Shown: positions 20,699-32,938 of the stretch, piece by piece | Layout of the letters: each line of letters begins with the position of its first letter | How positions within the stretch are numbered: the first letter of the stretch is position 1 | Notes under the pieces: generated by a model | The model's database searches: none | The model's input: the letters and a program-made list of their open reading frames with translations, nothing else | What the model was told of the DNA's origin: nothing | NCBI GenBank assembly: GCA_900323505.1 | Contig: OOIN01000017.1 | Location: 1-64,000, forward strand | Direction of reading: 5' to 3' | Source of the DNA: Ustilago trichophora | Taxonomy: Eukaryota; Basidiomycota; Ustilaginomycetes; Ustilaginales; Ustilaginaceae | DNA length: 64,000 bases | Translations under genes and position numbers: made by a program

Positions 20699-23600
20699 AT
20701 GCCAATCGACGTCGCAACCTTGCCCTCTACTGTAGCATATGCTTCGTTCCTTGGCTCGGCTTCACCCAACAAGCGCTCTTGGGCCCCATCCGCCACCGAG
20801 CCCGCTAGCGAGGCTGCTCAATGCCTTGTCTCAATGTCGTCCACAGCACCATTCCCAGCCGCAGACACTGCCTCAACTCTCAGCTCAGCCCTCGACACAA
20901 CCACCCACTGCCAAGAGCCCCGCCCGTCTTCTCCGCGTGTACGCCATAGCAAACCAGGTCGTCTTTCCTTAGCTTGCAACACTTGTCGCAAGCGCAAGGT
21001 ACGCTGCGATGCTCATCAACCCAAGTGTCACAATTGTATCCGTCGTGGAGACGTCTGCGTCACATCCGATCCTCGGCGTCCCAATGCGTCGATTGCACTT
21101 CGTCGCAGGACCGCTCGCCGCAGCCCACGTCCTCCAAGCGTGAACCACAAGCAGACACCGGTTTCCTCGCTCGAAAGCAATCAACCAGCACAGAGTCACG
21201 CGCCGACAGACAATCAAGATCGAATCATCAACACCGCTGCCGTCCCTGACCATCAGGATAACGTACCATCGGAACGCAATCACCTCGACGACGACGACGA
21301 CAACGACGACGACGAACATGGCCTTGATTTCGTTGACGGAACATCTTCTTACCCCGAGTCAAGTTCGAGGAGGTCATCTTCCGACCTACCTCAATCTGTT
21401 TCACACATGATCAATACTGGCTCTGCTTCCGACGCTGTGGATGTGAGCCATCATTCCTCTACGTATCAGCACCATCATCATGCCCGCTCCCCATCGTATT
21501 TGCAGCCTCAAGTGGGCCAAAGCGAGCCAGAGCGCTTCAGCCCCAGCTCTGCTTCCATAAGTACGCCACTACCAGAGAATTCCAGCACTCGTAACTCTAT
21601 TCGGTCCACTGAATCCCTTCGGCGAATCGGCGGAAACAACCAAGGACACCAGGAATTCCCAAGTTGGGTATCACGGGCTTACCACGAAGTCTCGGCAGAA
21701 CACGAACGAAATATCGTCGATCCTCGACGAGAACAATCATCAACGCCAACTGCTGACGTGGTTGTCCATACCGATGGTTCACCCCACAGGCTCAAGGTCC
21801 TTGGAGGGAGCAGCTTACAATGTCTCTTCAAATTCACAGACGTTTCCTTGGCCGGCTACGGCTACGATGCTACAGCGCCCCTCTTTCGGCATGGCATGAC
21901 CCAAAGCGATGAATTCGAGATGCCCCTCTTCCCAGCTCTACCCAATCTCCCGCCAGAGCCCCTCCTTTCCCGATGCATTGATGCATTTTTCAATCGTGTC
22001 TGGCCACTCTTTCCAGCCGTCGACCGTGACAATGTTCGAGCCGATGCAAGCTACTTTCTCAATCTGCAGAGTGAAGCCTCTACCTCGTCGATGGATGCCA
22101 ATGCAACATTGCAGAGTAAAGTGCAAGCCAGTCGTGTGCCTAACCTCGTCGTGCTCTACGCCATCATCTGCATTGGTATGGGCGAGCTGCCTCCATCTGA
22201 CCCGATGCTTACCACCTGCCATCATTCGCGAACATCCTATTTGACAGCGTCCTACAGTCTGCATTCCCACCTCTCCGCCTTACCCTATCTGGTCAGCGTA
22301 CAAGCGTTGCTGCTTCTGGCACTTAGCCTTCGCAGTTGTGGCAAGGATGGCCAGTCTTGGTACATCACGGGTCTAGCGATCCGCCTGGCAGTCTCGCTTG
22401 GTCTGCAGAAGAATGTGGCAACCGAACGTTTGGCTCAGCAGCAGAAAATTCGACCACATCTTATGCACGATTATTGTCTCGAGCGGCGCCTGTGGTGGTC
22501 TTGCTATTCTCTCGAGCGGCTTTTGCAGCTCGAGTGTGGCCGAGCCTCCAGCATAAACACTTCTTACGATTACATGTCCATCGATAGCCATCTCAATATT
22601 CAACCATATCCGACTGGCTCAGCCTGGCAACCATCTGGGCAGGCCCCAAGCAGCCAAGATGGAAATCGAACCGAAGATGGCGAGGAAGCTGATGCAGGGC
22701 ATGCGGCAGAACGCAACCGAATCAATCTATTCACTGCTTGGGTCTCGCTCGCAAGCATCATGGGTCAAATTTCTGATCGATTTTACAACTACCGTTTTGG
22801 ACACGCCACAGAGATGTTGGGAGAAACGGCACGTTTGGCGCAAAGTTTGACCATGTGGGAAACGACCTTGCCAGAGAATCTCAATTCGCAGAGCAGCTCT
22901 TTTGGGATCCAATCTGGGCACGACCAGGTGTTGGCCGTCTTCCTGGCGCAGCAATTCTACTACGTACGTACTCTTTGTTCGATGGCAGATTCTTTGATCG
23001 TAGTTCAGCGACTGATTCGCAAATTCCTTGGTCTAATTGACTGCTATTGTAGGCTCAGATTGCTGTGCTCCGTGTCGCTATTCTTTTTCCGCAGCAAGGA
23101 TTCCGGAGAGAAGTGCAGAAGCGTACTCCCGAGTTGCCCGAAATCAAACGACTGTTGGGCGCAGCCTCGCAATGTATGAGCGCAGCAAGAGGTCTAATTA
23201 CGCTAACACTGCAGACCGTGGATGCTGGTCTACACTCGACGCTGATCGGTGCGCCGCAAACGTTCATGGCCAGCGTCGTCGTCGCTCTCAACACTCTACG
23301 CAGCCCTCGCAGCCGTCTTGCCCGATCCGATATGGAGCTTCTCAACTCCGCCACGAGCTATGTTGAAGGTTGTTACGAGGAGTGGGGCTATCCTAGTGCT
23401 TTTCTCTCTATATTTTCGCGACTCCGTGAGAGGACCGGAGCAGTGGTTCGTGGAGAAGCCTTACCAGTCCAAAGGCGAGAGAGTGCAATCATTTCATCTG
23501 GAAACGATATCAATAACAGCGAATCTCCTCGCCAAAGCGTTGGGGGTCTCCCAATGACACCTTCTGCGACGAGTCTAGAGAGAGAGCAAGCTAGAACAGA

Positions 23601-23847
23601 CAATATTAGCACGGGTCAACCGTACGCACACAAACATGGATTCATCACACCACAGCTCGCATCAACCTCGCAACAGACCAACATTGAGCAGATGATGATG
23701 GCTTCTCTCGGCTATGGCCAAGTCCATGGTAGCTTGAACACCAACACGAATGTTGCCGGATTGTCTGGTCAAGCAGGCGCCGAAGCTTTCACAAACATGG
23801 AGTTTGAGGACCTTTGGGACATGTTGAAGGCCGACATTTTCATGTAG
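20699..23847 (+). CDS. Zn2Cys6 transcription factor with fungal-specific regulatory domain
   Basis: Exons 20699-22963 and 23053-23847, with an intron at 22964-23052 (GTACGT donor, TTGTAG acceptor, phase 0); 1,019 residues. The binuclear cluster is C93-x2-C96-x6-C103-x6-C110-x2-C113-x6-C120 (CNTCRKRKVRC...). Next come Ser/His-rich low-complexity sequence and an acidic run (DDDDDNDDDEHG, about 230). The fungal_trans region follows, with GLAIRLAVSLGLQ and RRLWWSCYSLERLL. The C-terminus is Ser/Gln/Asn-rich. It probably binds CGG-type half-sites in the nucleus. AACCGAG, with a CGG core on the other strand, is enriched around this gene and its neighbours, making it the prime candidate regulator of cluster 1 (inference). 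Confidence 0.9.
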
Positions 23848-24000
23848 ATCGACCTCACGCTTGAAGCAGCAAACAGAATGGCACAGAGGGCAAAATGCAA
23901 CTTCGATCCTAACTGGTTTTGCCGATATTGTGTGTGTGTGAAAACTATACAGCGATGCAAGTGGTGATTGCGCTTGTTTGGGACAACTCTGTTTATATAT

Positions 24001-25773
24001 CTACTTGGGGACAAATGGCAGAATGATACGACTGGGATACTCGCCGCCGAAATGAACGGTATGGATGCCTTTATTCCTCTCGGACTCTGGACGTGGTCTA
24101 GAGAAAGCAGCTACCTCGGTGAAGCCGGGCCACTGACCGAGGATGTCGACCTGGATCGATTCGCCAGCGTCGTAATCGACGCCCATGGCCCAAATTCCAA
24201 TTTCTAACTTTACAATTTGGCCTTTGGGTACCTTCCAAATCTCATCGTGAGGATGAAATGGAAATTGGTGGTGCAACGACCTGGAGGCATCAATTTTGCG
24301 CTGAGATGCACGCAAGACACCAATCGATCCGTTGTGCAAGGTCAAGCTGACTCGATCCTTTTCGGCCATTTCGTCGATCGAATTGACAGGAGCGCGTGCG
24401 AGGGGGAATTGGAGTTGGCTGAGCTCCTTTCCGTTACTGCCGAGTTTGCGAAGCTGGACAAAGACGACAAAGTCGTCGAGCGAGTCACAGCTCATGTAGA
24501 GCTCTGCCTTTGGTAGACCGATGAGCCGCGTTGCCTCGGTAAAAGTGTGTTTGAATTTCGAGATGGAGACGCGCTCTTCAGCGTTGTGTGAAGACGTTCC
24601 AGCCTGTTTGGGGGCATTGGCGGAGAGAGTGCCGTTGGGACCGAGGTAGAAGGTGCGATAGTCGGTGTTGGGCACAGGGAAATCGGGTAGCACAATATCG
24701 TGTTGGACGTCTCGGTCACCAAAGGGAAGCGTGGCCCAACGAACCTTGGGTGTCTTTTCCCAATCATTGTCGAGGTTTTTGAGGTATCGGTCGAAGAATA
24801 GTTTGAGCTCATCGTAGCTTTCGGGAACGGCATACAATTCGAACCATTCTTGGTATCCACTCCACTTGATCCATTTCTTGTCTGTATTGGCCTGCATCCA
24901 ACCGCGGATGGCACCCATGGTGTGAATCTGGCTAAAGTCGGAGCCAGTGATAAAGCAAGGGATGTTGATCTTGGACATGTCGACGCGCTTGTCATTCCAG
25001 AAGGTGTTGGCAAGATGGGAGCGACGATGCATCTCTTCAAAGTCTTCGACACGGTTGCGACCCTTGATGACGAGTTTTGTGATGAGATCAAAGTTGCTCA
25101 TGTCGAATCGACCGCCACGGCAGAATTGTTCACGGAAGATGTCGCCCGAGCCTTCCCATGGGGCGATGGCCTTGAGAGAGGGCGGGTTCTGTGCTGCGGC
25201 ATGCCATTGGGAGATGGCGAGGTACGAGTTGCCTGCCATTCCTACGTTACCGTTGCACCAGGGCAACTTGGCCAACGACTCGATCACATCGTGGATGTCT
25301 TCGGCCTCTTGTGTACCCAAGCAACCAACGTCTCCATCGCTGTTACCTGCTCCACGTGCGTCAACGCTGGCAATGGCGTATCCACGTGCCACCCACCATG
25401 CTGGATCTAGACCCTCGAATTTTTCCAGCCCACTAACATCCTCATCCTTGATGCAACAACGCCAGGTGCAGACCTGGAAGATCATATCGACTGCAGAGTA
25501 CTTTTTGCCGTAAGGAGACCAGGAGATGATGACGGGCACATTGTTCTCGTCAGTAGCAGGACGATAAACGTCGGCGTATAGACGACAACCATCACGCACT
25601 ACGATCTCGACGTCATGGTCAATGCGAACATCCGAGTCGAGTGTTCGACAACCAAAAGGAGCTGAACCCTTCTTGAGAACCTCAGACTTTCCTGGCGTGG
25701 GCTCTACATAACCATTGTCACCTACTTGCGGAGGATTGAGCGGCTTGTGAGCGACTTGAATAGGAGCCGGCAT
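24001..25773 (-). CDS. CocE/NonD-family (X-Pro dipeptidyl-peptidase-like) hydrolase
   Basis: 590 residues from the ATG at 25773. An alpha/beta-hydrolase domain (S15 type) holds the nucleophile elbow GMAGNSYLA with Ser183, and SVDARGAGNSDGD upstream is typical of CocE proteins. The C-terminal third is the jelly-roll PepX_C-like domain (VSLTLHNGS, LEIGIWAMGVDYDAGE). No signal peptide is seen, so it is probably cytosolic. Family members cleave esters or amides of small acyl compounds; peptidase activity is not implied. It is divergent from the PhyH-type dioxygenase at 26805 and shares its AACCGAG-bearing upstream gap, so it probably acts in the same pathway. The 153-base gap to the regulator's 3' end indicates convergent transcription. 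Confidence 0.87.
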   Translation of the reverse strand: MPAPIQVAHKPLNPPQVGDNGYVEPTPGKSEVLKKGSAPFGCRTLDSDVRIDHDVEIVVRDGCRLYADVYRPATDENNVPVIISWSPYGKKYSAVDMIFQVCTWRCCIKDEDVSGLEKFEGLDPAWWVARGYAIASVDARGAGNSDGDVGCLGTQEAEDIHDVIESLAKLPWCNGNVGMAGNSYLAISQWHAAAQNPPSLKAIAPWEGSGDIFREQFCRGGRFDMSNFDLITKLVIKGRNRVEDFEEMHRRSHLANTFWNDKRVDMSKINIPCFITGSDFSQIHTMGAIRGWMQANTDKKWIKWSGYQEWFELYAVPESYDELKLFFDRYLKNLDNDWEKTPKVRWATLPFGDRDVQHDIVLPDFPVPNTDYRTFYLGPNGTLSANAPKQAGTSSHNAEERVSISKFKHTFTEATRLIGLPKAELYMSCDSLDDFVVFVQLRKLGSNGKELSQLQFPLARAPVNSIDEMAEKDRVSLTLHNGSIGVLRASQRKIDASRSLHHQFPFHPHDEIWKVPKGQIVKLEIGIWAMGVDYDAGESIQVDILGQWPGFTEVAAFSRPRPESERNKGIHTVHFGGEYPSRIILPFVPK

Positions 25774-26804
25774 CTTGACCGAGTCGTTATGACAATAAGT
25801 TAGGCTTGAAAGGACCAAAGCGCTTGTGAAGTTGAATCGTGTCGCTTGACAAATGACAGTTGGGGCGGAATGGGTTGATAGCAAAGAATGAAGAACCGAG
25901 GTCGCATTGCCATGTCATTATATGCTCAGGTTGCAACAGAGCCTGAGGCCAACCTCTTTGAAAGGGATGCAATGAGCACAAAGTTCGAACATCTTTGCGA
26001 CCGAGATTCTGGTCTCGGCTTCCAAATGTGAACGAGTTCCAGTTCAGGATCTTTGAAGGTAGCAACGGTCACGACGAACCGAGCCTGGTGTAACAAGGGT
26101 TCGCCCTACAATCTGTACACATCTGGGATCCACGCTAGCCGTAGCCGAAACCGGAGCTGGTCACAGCATTGCGATACTGTACTGTACGCACATGCTTTGT
26201 GCAAAAGGTCTGATCAACCGAAAAAGAAGGATGCACGGTTAGCAATCTCACGTCCAACAATGCACAGCCGAGACCGAGTGACTATCAAAGTTGCTAAACG
26301 CAGACCGAGCTTCCGTGCAATAATAATTTCCTAATTGGGAAGGAAAACCGAACCGTCAAAATACAGGAAAATTGGCATGTGGGGTAGACCCTAGACACGA
26401 GCTGTAGCAAAGGACCCTGGATCGCTCTTGCCCCACAGATTTCGCTTGTCATGAACCGAGATGTTATTGGCCAGAAACGCCGACTGTACAGTACAGTACA
26501 ACGCCTTGACGGTTGTGAACATCGGCACGGAGTCTATCTGTGGTCTTCGGTTGTTGCCCAGCAGCAGCAGCAGCAGCCGAATCACCAGTCAGCAAGCCAG
26601 CCGCGGAAGATACCATCGCTTTTGGCTTCTTTCAAAGCATGTCAGGCTGCTAAGGAAGCCACGATTCTGTCGGCGTCTCACCTTACTGGCATCCGTCGTC
26701 AAGATACTTATAGATCAAGAAATCTCACGACATCTTGATCGTCTCGTCATCCAATTTCCCAACTTGAACAAGAACAAGGTCAGCCCCACCCACATTTCTC
26801 AAAC
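25774..26804. promoter_or_regulatory. Divergent promoter region, hydrolase / PhyH dioxygenase 1
   Basis: A 1.03-kb gap with AACCGAG at 25894, 26077 and 26454 and near-matches GACCGAG at 26000 and 26303 and AGCCGAGACCGAG at 26266-26278. It also contains TACTGTACTGTAC-type repeats at about 26175 and 26484. No gene is visible. Confidence 0.55.
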
Positions 26805-28000
26805 ATGTCTGCCACTGCCACCGTCACCACAACTTCGTCGTTTGAAGCTCCTCAGGAAAAGGAACGCACGTACGGTGCTCGTTTCGAGACCAAGGATCTC
26901 ATCAAATTCGACGAGAATGCCGTGTACGGTGACTGGCGTGACGAGTTCCACAAGAACGGATGTGTCGTCATCAAGAACGTCATCTCACCCGAACGCGCAC
27001 AGTACTACGTCGACAAGCAGATCCAATGGCTCAAGAACTTTGAGCTTGGCTTTGACGAAAACGACCCCGAGACGTGGACTGCCGACCACTTGCCAGTCAG
27101 CTTCAAAGGTGGAATGTACTTTGCCTACGCTTCCACTCACGAAAAGATGGCTTGGGAGGCCAGGACAGAGCCCAAGATTGTCGAAATCTTTGAAAAGCTC
27201 TGGGGCACCAAGCAACTGCTTTGCTCGTTTGACGGTATGAACATCTCGATGCCCAACCGAAAGGATCTCAACTGGAGTCCCTGGCCTCACTGTGACCAGA
27301 ACCCCGAGCGTAAAGGGTAAGCGATTTATCCCTCTCTCTTCTCTTTCTTGTTCCCGGCTGTCTCATTTTTGTTTCTCTCCTCCAATGAGCGATCCCACCT
27401 AACTTGTTCTTCACTGTGCGCTTTTCTGTTTTGTTTTCGGGCGCCAGAATGCAAGCTGTACAGGGATTGCTCAACTACGCCCCGAACGGTCCCAAGGATG
27501 GAGGTCTGATGCTCATGCGTGGATCTGCCAAGCTGTTTAACGAATTCTTTGCGCACAAGCGCGAGTCGGCCGATCACGAGGATGCACCACCTCCCGAGCT
27601 CAAGTACATGGATCTCTTCCTGTTTAGCGAGAAAGACATCAAGTGGTTCGAAGAGCGGGGATGCCAGATGTTCAAGGTCGACATGGAACCGGGTGACTTT
27701 GTTCTATGGGATTCTCGTACCATGCACTATGCACGTCTGCCCGAGGGCAACCAGATCCGACACGTTCAATACATCTGCATGACACCCAAGGCATATGCTA
27801 ACAAAGAGGCTCTAATCGCCAAGAAGCAATGCTTCGAAAACTGGATCGGTACCACCCACTGGCCTCACTGCAACATCCGACCCACCGAGGATAAACCAAT
27901 GCGCAACGGAAAGCTGTGTCCCAAATACCGGGACGAACCTTTTGAAAAGCCAGAGCTCACTGATCAGGTGCTTCGACTCGCCGGCGTCAAGGACTATTAG
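26805..28000 (+). CDS. Phytanoyl-CoA dioxygenase-family (PhyH) enzyme 1
   Basis: Exons 26805-27316 and 27448-28000, with an intron at 27317-27447 (GTAAGC donor, GCCAG acceptor); 354 residues. The fold is recognised from DGMNISMPNRKDL and the iron site WPHCDQNP (H162-x-D164) with the distal ligand in DSRTMHYARLPEGNQIR (H264). It is clearly paralogous to the enzyme at 34963: both have NRKDL, the same H162/D164 numbering, a PGDxxLWDSR segment and the GTTHWP motif. PhyH enzymes use 2-oxoglutarate and O2 to hydroxylate or otherwise oxidise small molecules; the substrate is unknown. The two paralogues and the FAD monooxygenase suggest sequential oxidations in one pathway. Confidence 0.88.
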
Positions 28001-28349
28001 TCTCTGTGTCACTCCAGTGCGGTTCAATATTCCAACGGTTCACAATTGTCTCTGTAGCATTTCTTTGTTTTATGCCAATCAGCATCATAGCATCATAGGT
28101 GCTGAGATGCTAACCAGGTCCATCTGTCCATAGCATCTCACCGAAACACACTGTTCGCAATTTCAGTCGTTTTATAGTACAGCCCTTGCTTCGTTCTCCC
28201 CACGACCCCAGGTTCAAGCTTGCGAGAAAAAAAAAAAGAAGGACAACACGGCCATTATGGATTCAGATATCAAGGACCACAAAAATTTGGCAAAGACCAA
28301 GATGCAAGTTGCAAATTTGTAGTAAGAGGTAGTCAAAGATGAAGAGAGA
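28001..28349. other. Intergenic, nothing recognised
   Basis: The 3' flank of the dioxygenase gene, with a short A-rich tract near 28228. No gene, repeat or RNA structure is evident. Confidence 0.5.
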
Positions 28350-28743
28350 CTAGTCGAAGGTATCTATGTTGAATGCTTCAAGAAGCGCTGTTGCTGTCGC
28401 ATTGCCCACTTGTCCATCTTGTCTCCGTAAAAGTGAAATGGAACGCCGAGGATAAACGAGGCTCCAGTCATAAAGTGATACCGGCCAGGACACTGTAGGC
28501 CCATTTGGAGCTGTGCATAGTGACCATGGGAAGCGTTCCTTAGGTGATACCGTAGCCGATGATGGTTTTGGCACCAACGACAAAGAGCAGCGCAGCACCT
28601 GAATTTTTGGGATAGGCAATCGAGGCGAAAGCAGATCCCACAATCAACATGCTGGTGAAGCCGAATTGATTCAAAAACCATGCCATGACTGGACCAGCCA
28701 AAGCCACCTCATCTGCTGCGGTGAAGGCATAGAGGAGGAGCAA
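28350..28743 (-). pseudogene. C-terminal relic of an MFS transporter
   Basis: On the minus strand the frame ending at 28540 reads a membrane-protein segment (GPVMAWFLNQFGF, SAFASIAYPKNSGAALLFVV) that stops. About 70 bases later another frame resumes with TGASFILGVPFHFYGDKMD, typical of the last helix and tail of an MFS carrier. There is no start, no N-terminal helices and at least one frame break, so this is a decayed fragment. It lies inside cluster 1, which may once have had a third transporter. Confidence 0.45.
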
Positions 28744-29043
28744 GGAGAAACAAAAGATACATGGCTCAATCGAGACGACAATGTAATGGCCACGACAAAG
28801 GATGCTATTATTGTCGTCCTATCGCTCTGGGAGCCAGATCAGTTTGATCGGCTTGATCATCGATTTGTCTCAAGGTGGTCTGCGCGTCATGCCACACACA
28901 GGTCAAGCTTGTCGCGACTGAGTAAATGTTTTCACTTCAATACCACCATCATCCTTTCATCTCATGCGACTTGACCCTTCATCACAGCTCGTTACACCGG
29001 CCACTACACTCTCATCCAACAAATGCATTTTCTCCTCCAATGC

Positions 29044-32000
29044 TCAAGAGCGGGCGTGCTGCTTGCGCTTGCGCTTTCGATCACGTCTGTCCGAAGGCGG
29101 CTGGAGACTGACGAGTGCGCCGCTGATTCGCACTTGGGCCTCGTCCCAGGCGACCTGATGGGCCGGATCCCGTTGTCGTACATAGGCCGCACGAGCGCAA
29201 TCAAAATCGATCGTGTCGCGCGAGTCGGTGTTGCCAAACAAGAGACAGACTTGATCCTTGGCGGGACTCACTAGCTTATCGAGGATGGGAAAAGTTGCCG
29301 CATCCAAACCGGTGACCAAGAGATGATGTCGCAGCAGCTGTGACACTGTGTCGGCTTGTTTTGCCTCTGCTGTCGATCCTGGGGCCGGATGTCGTCGCTG
29401 CGAGAGAACAGGACCCGTGTGACGAGCTTTGCCTTTGAGATCAACAAAGATCTCGAGACATTGCTTGAGGTTGGAAGATGCAAGCCGTGGCCCCATCGGC
29501 TCTTGCAGCTTCTCGGTCGGAAACTTGATACAGTTCTTGACCTGCACAGCAATGTACGACAGCTTGGACTTGTCGAAGGCCTCCGATCTGTCGTCTGGTG
29601 CTGCTGGTGTGCTTGACTCGTATACAGGAATGAGAAGATCCTATCCCGGTTGGTTCGAGATGCCTTGTGCTGCGGCCTGCCGGACCCAAAGCTCGGCAAG
29701 GTAATCCGGATCCATGACATCCTTGATGGGAAGCTGCTCTTCCAGGCGAACAATGTGCTTGAAGTTGAGCCAAGCGCGATCACTCCATTCTACCAAATGG
29801 CGCGCAGTGTCTGGCGCCGCGGACGCGGCCTCATCCGACTTGAGCTGCATCCGGGTGTTGTCCACCTGCGGTGTAGACAAAGGTGGTGAATCGAGGGTTT
29901 CCATGTCGCTGATCAAGTTTTTCAGCCAGTCTCGGACAGATACAAGGCCGAAAAGGGCAGGATAAAGATTGTTGACATCACGGGAATCCGAACATGACTT
30001 TGTCAAGTCGTTGGCAAACTTGTCTACGGCGGCAAGATCGATGGCCATGCTGCACAAGAGCGCAACGCCCTGTTCTCCTTGCGCGCCAACGTCGAAGCCA
30101 ACAGTCTCGATTGCACTTGCAATTGCCTGAATCACCATCTGCCATTTGTCGAGAGTCTTACTGGGCTCGCAGCGAAAAAACCAAGCTACAGCGGCACTGA
30201 GCGGCGGTTCGCTTGGCGTATTGCTGATGATAGAGTCGGAGGTGGTGAAGATGCGGCCGACAAAGCGCAAGTGCTGTGCAATCTGGGTCGAGACAAAGTC
30301 GTACCACAATTGAGGACTTGACCGGCTGGTGAGCTCCAGATTGACGCGGCGTGAGGCAAGAGCCAACAAGTTCTGGTTGACTTCGGCGATGCGTTGGTGT
30401 GGGACTTTCTGATGGATGTCCCAGGTCCACTCGCCAGGCGTGACGAGTTTGGTGATGATAACCTGTGGATCGATGATGGCATGCTGGTCGTGGTAGCGTT
30501 AGTCGTTCCACAAGGGCCGGCCTAGCTTGGGTAGCAATCGATTGAGGTCCTCAAGCGTAAACGTATTGCGGTCGGCGAAAATGCGTTGACGGGTCTCAGG
30601 GTCGACGTTGACGTCGAGGGGCATGGTAGAGAACGGTTGGGTGAGCCTATGCGTGCCACCACGGTCAGTACGTCGAGAGCCCTTGCGAGCGGCTTCGCCG
30701 GTAAGTGGAGCCAGATCCGAGTTGGTGTCGACAAGAAGGATCCAGGATCTCTGGGGTCTGGCGTGGAACCATACGCGGCGTATCACTGGGAGCAGAGTGG
30801 CCATGGAGCCACATTCATCCAATGCGAGGAAGAAGAATGGCTGATGAAATCCGTTGGGGACACATGTCTCTAGCCTATGGATTTGCGATGTCAAATGCGT
30901 TTTGATCGCCTTTTGGAGCATATATTCAGACTGAGACATGGCAGAGGAGTATTCTGTGCACATGTCCTTGTAGAGAGCCTCGGCCGAGTCGCAGATGAAC
31001 TGGAGCAATTTTGTGCGCAGATTGGGGGTGGTGAAGAGATCCGGCAGCTCGGGCTTTTGCTGCTTCTTAGCTTCAGTGGTCGACGACAACGGGGCAGGTG
31101 TCTGGCGCGTTGGTGCTTGGGTGGTAGCGTCCTTTGACTGTTGAGCGAGCATGTGGAGCTGGGTTTCTGGACACAAGTCAGGGGCATCGAAGATTGAGTG
31201 TGGGACAAAATCCGACGACGACGAGTGGATGGCAGCTGCAAGATGATGAACTACGGTCTTCCAGCAGAGACCGTTATGGTGAGAGCGTATGTCGGAGGCG
31301 GGACCGCGGGGCAGGTTCGTGAAACAGCCAGCACTTGCCTTGAGGCGTTCAAGATAGGAGGCAATGGCGGAGCAGTACATGGCTAGCCAGGCGCAGATGT
31401 GAAGATGGGCTCTGTTGAAATGGGCATGCTGCTCTGCGGAGACGGGGGAGTCGACCCCATTGAGAAGAGCTTTGGATGTCTTGAAATACGAATAGACGAG
31501 CGTATCCTGAGGCGGAAATGAGACGTATTGATGCACGGTGCGGATGCTGCTCTCGCGGAGGCAAACAAGCATGCCAGGGCTGATAGTACTGAGCTGGACG
31601 CACATGCGTGTTTTTCCAAATCCGGACGACTGGTAGTACTTTGGTGTAGTACTGTCGCGAATGGGGTGGCGGCTGTGGTTGCACGGTTCCGTTCTGGAAG
31701 GGATCGAGATTATGGATTAGGTCAGGAGACGAAAGCTCATTGTGTACGGAGATGTGGTCTTGAAGCAAAATAAGACTGGGACCGAAGAAAGCGGATGTGA
31801 AATCGGCAACGGGCGTCCTCGTGGTGAGGGAGGGAACGGGGCGACGTGACCGAGGCTTGTACATGTGTCGTAGTATCGTCTCGAGACAATGAGCCGGATC
31901 ACTAGGATCTAGGTTGGCATCTTTGAGGTCTGCGAACAGTCGATCTGCATCCGCTCGGGGTCGAATAGCAGGCGACGATGGGTGGGATCGATCAAAGACT

Positions 32001-32281
32001 TGGTCGGCAAATGAGCGCGGAAGCTCATCAATGTGGTCGAGCAGCTCCTTAAGCAAGTCCTGGAGTACAGGATCGTCGGCAAAAGCTTTCATTCGGTGGC
32101 GGCGGATATCTTGGTTGTGCTTGGGGTTCAGAGCGTATTTCAAAGTGCTCCACCAAGAGTACCCATCTGTGGATGCATGATACTTGGTCAACAGCTCACG
32201 CAGCTTTTGTGTTGTTGATGGCAACGAGGGAGACGGGACAGGAGCGCTGAGAGTGTCATCTTTGCTATCGTCCATGTTCAT
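29044..32281 (-). pseudogene. Large P-loop protein family, copy A (broken)
   Basis: Homologous along its length to copy B (37560-40667). Reading starts at the ATG at 32281 and runs to about 31640, where a small deletion shifts frame just before the Walker A-like motif QSSGFGKTR. From there a single frame continues to 29044, interrupted by TAA at 30499-30501 and TAG at 29641-29643; the TAG replaces the Trp of QPGWDLVIP in copy B. A Walker B-like FFFLALDE is intact. The end is basic (KRKRKQ). With one frameshift and two nonsense codons it is almost certainly inactive. The family is not firmly identified: the SSGxGK[ST]R motif followed by a PP-D segment resembles P-loop proteins expanded in basidiomycetes, some linked to Crinkler-type proteins (inference). 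Confidence 0.75.
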
Positions 32282-32938
32282 GTTGAATCCCAACAAGAGA
32301 GTGTGGCGATGATGGTGACCGTCATGATGGTGGTCGTCAAGATAGTGGTTGTCAAGATGGTGATTGTCAAGATGGGATGAATTGGTTTATTGCTGAGCAG
32401 CCTGTGCGCACAGACACGCAAGCACTTGCACGAGTAGTCACACCTCCACTGCACGTGGCTATTCAGTACAACCGAATATTCGCCCGAGCCGATCCGAGCC
32501 GAGCGGAGCATCCCTTCAAGAATGCACAGTACTGTGCTGTACTGCTGCAGCAGTACAACCTAGTGCGGGAAAAAGGCTGGAGATGATTGACTCGAATCAG
32601 TAATGATCAGGGCTGGTTGGTTGGTTGGTTTGCGAACTGCCGATCCCGGTACGCTCACCAAAACCCGGTGGGTCGGTGCCAAGCGATTCTGCGAGCCGAC
32701 TTGCAACCGAAACCCACATCTGCCATGCCCCCTATCTGCATTTGTTTTCGACATGCTTGGTTCTTAAAAGATCGTGTGGCAGTCTGTCGTGCGAGCTGCA
32801 GAAACGCTGCGGATTGAAACACCAATTCAAGTTCAGACCATCTATGCTTTTGACCTTGTTCGAGGCAAATTATGATGATTTATCACAACCTGGAAAGTGA
32901 TCAACAGTCGGTGTGATGCTATTCTGATGATACAAAAC
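32282..32938. other. Intergenic, short repeats only
   Basis: Begins with diverged repeats of GATGGTGNTTGTCAA type (about 32310-32375) upstream of copy A. A palindromic CAGTACTG/CTGCTGCAGCAG stretch lies near 32526-32552 and TTGGTTGGTTGG near 32613. No gene is supported. Confidence 0.5.

Noticed and set aside
30499..30550. A short intron that would remove the TAA of copy A (CTAAC branch-like site nearby)
   Set aside because: The only workable donor-acceptor pair would give an intron of about 49 bases with a poor donor, shorter than the convincing introns here, and the gene has other lesions.
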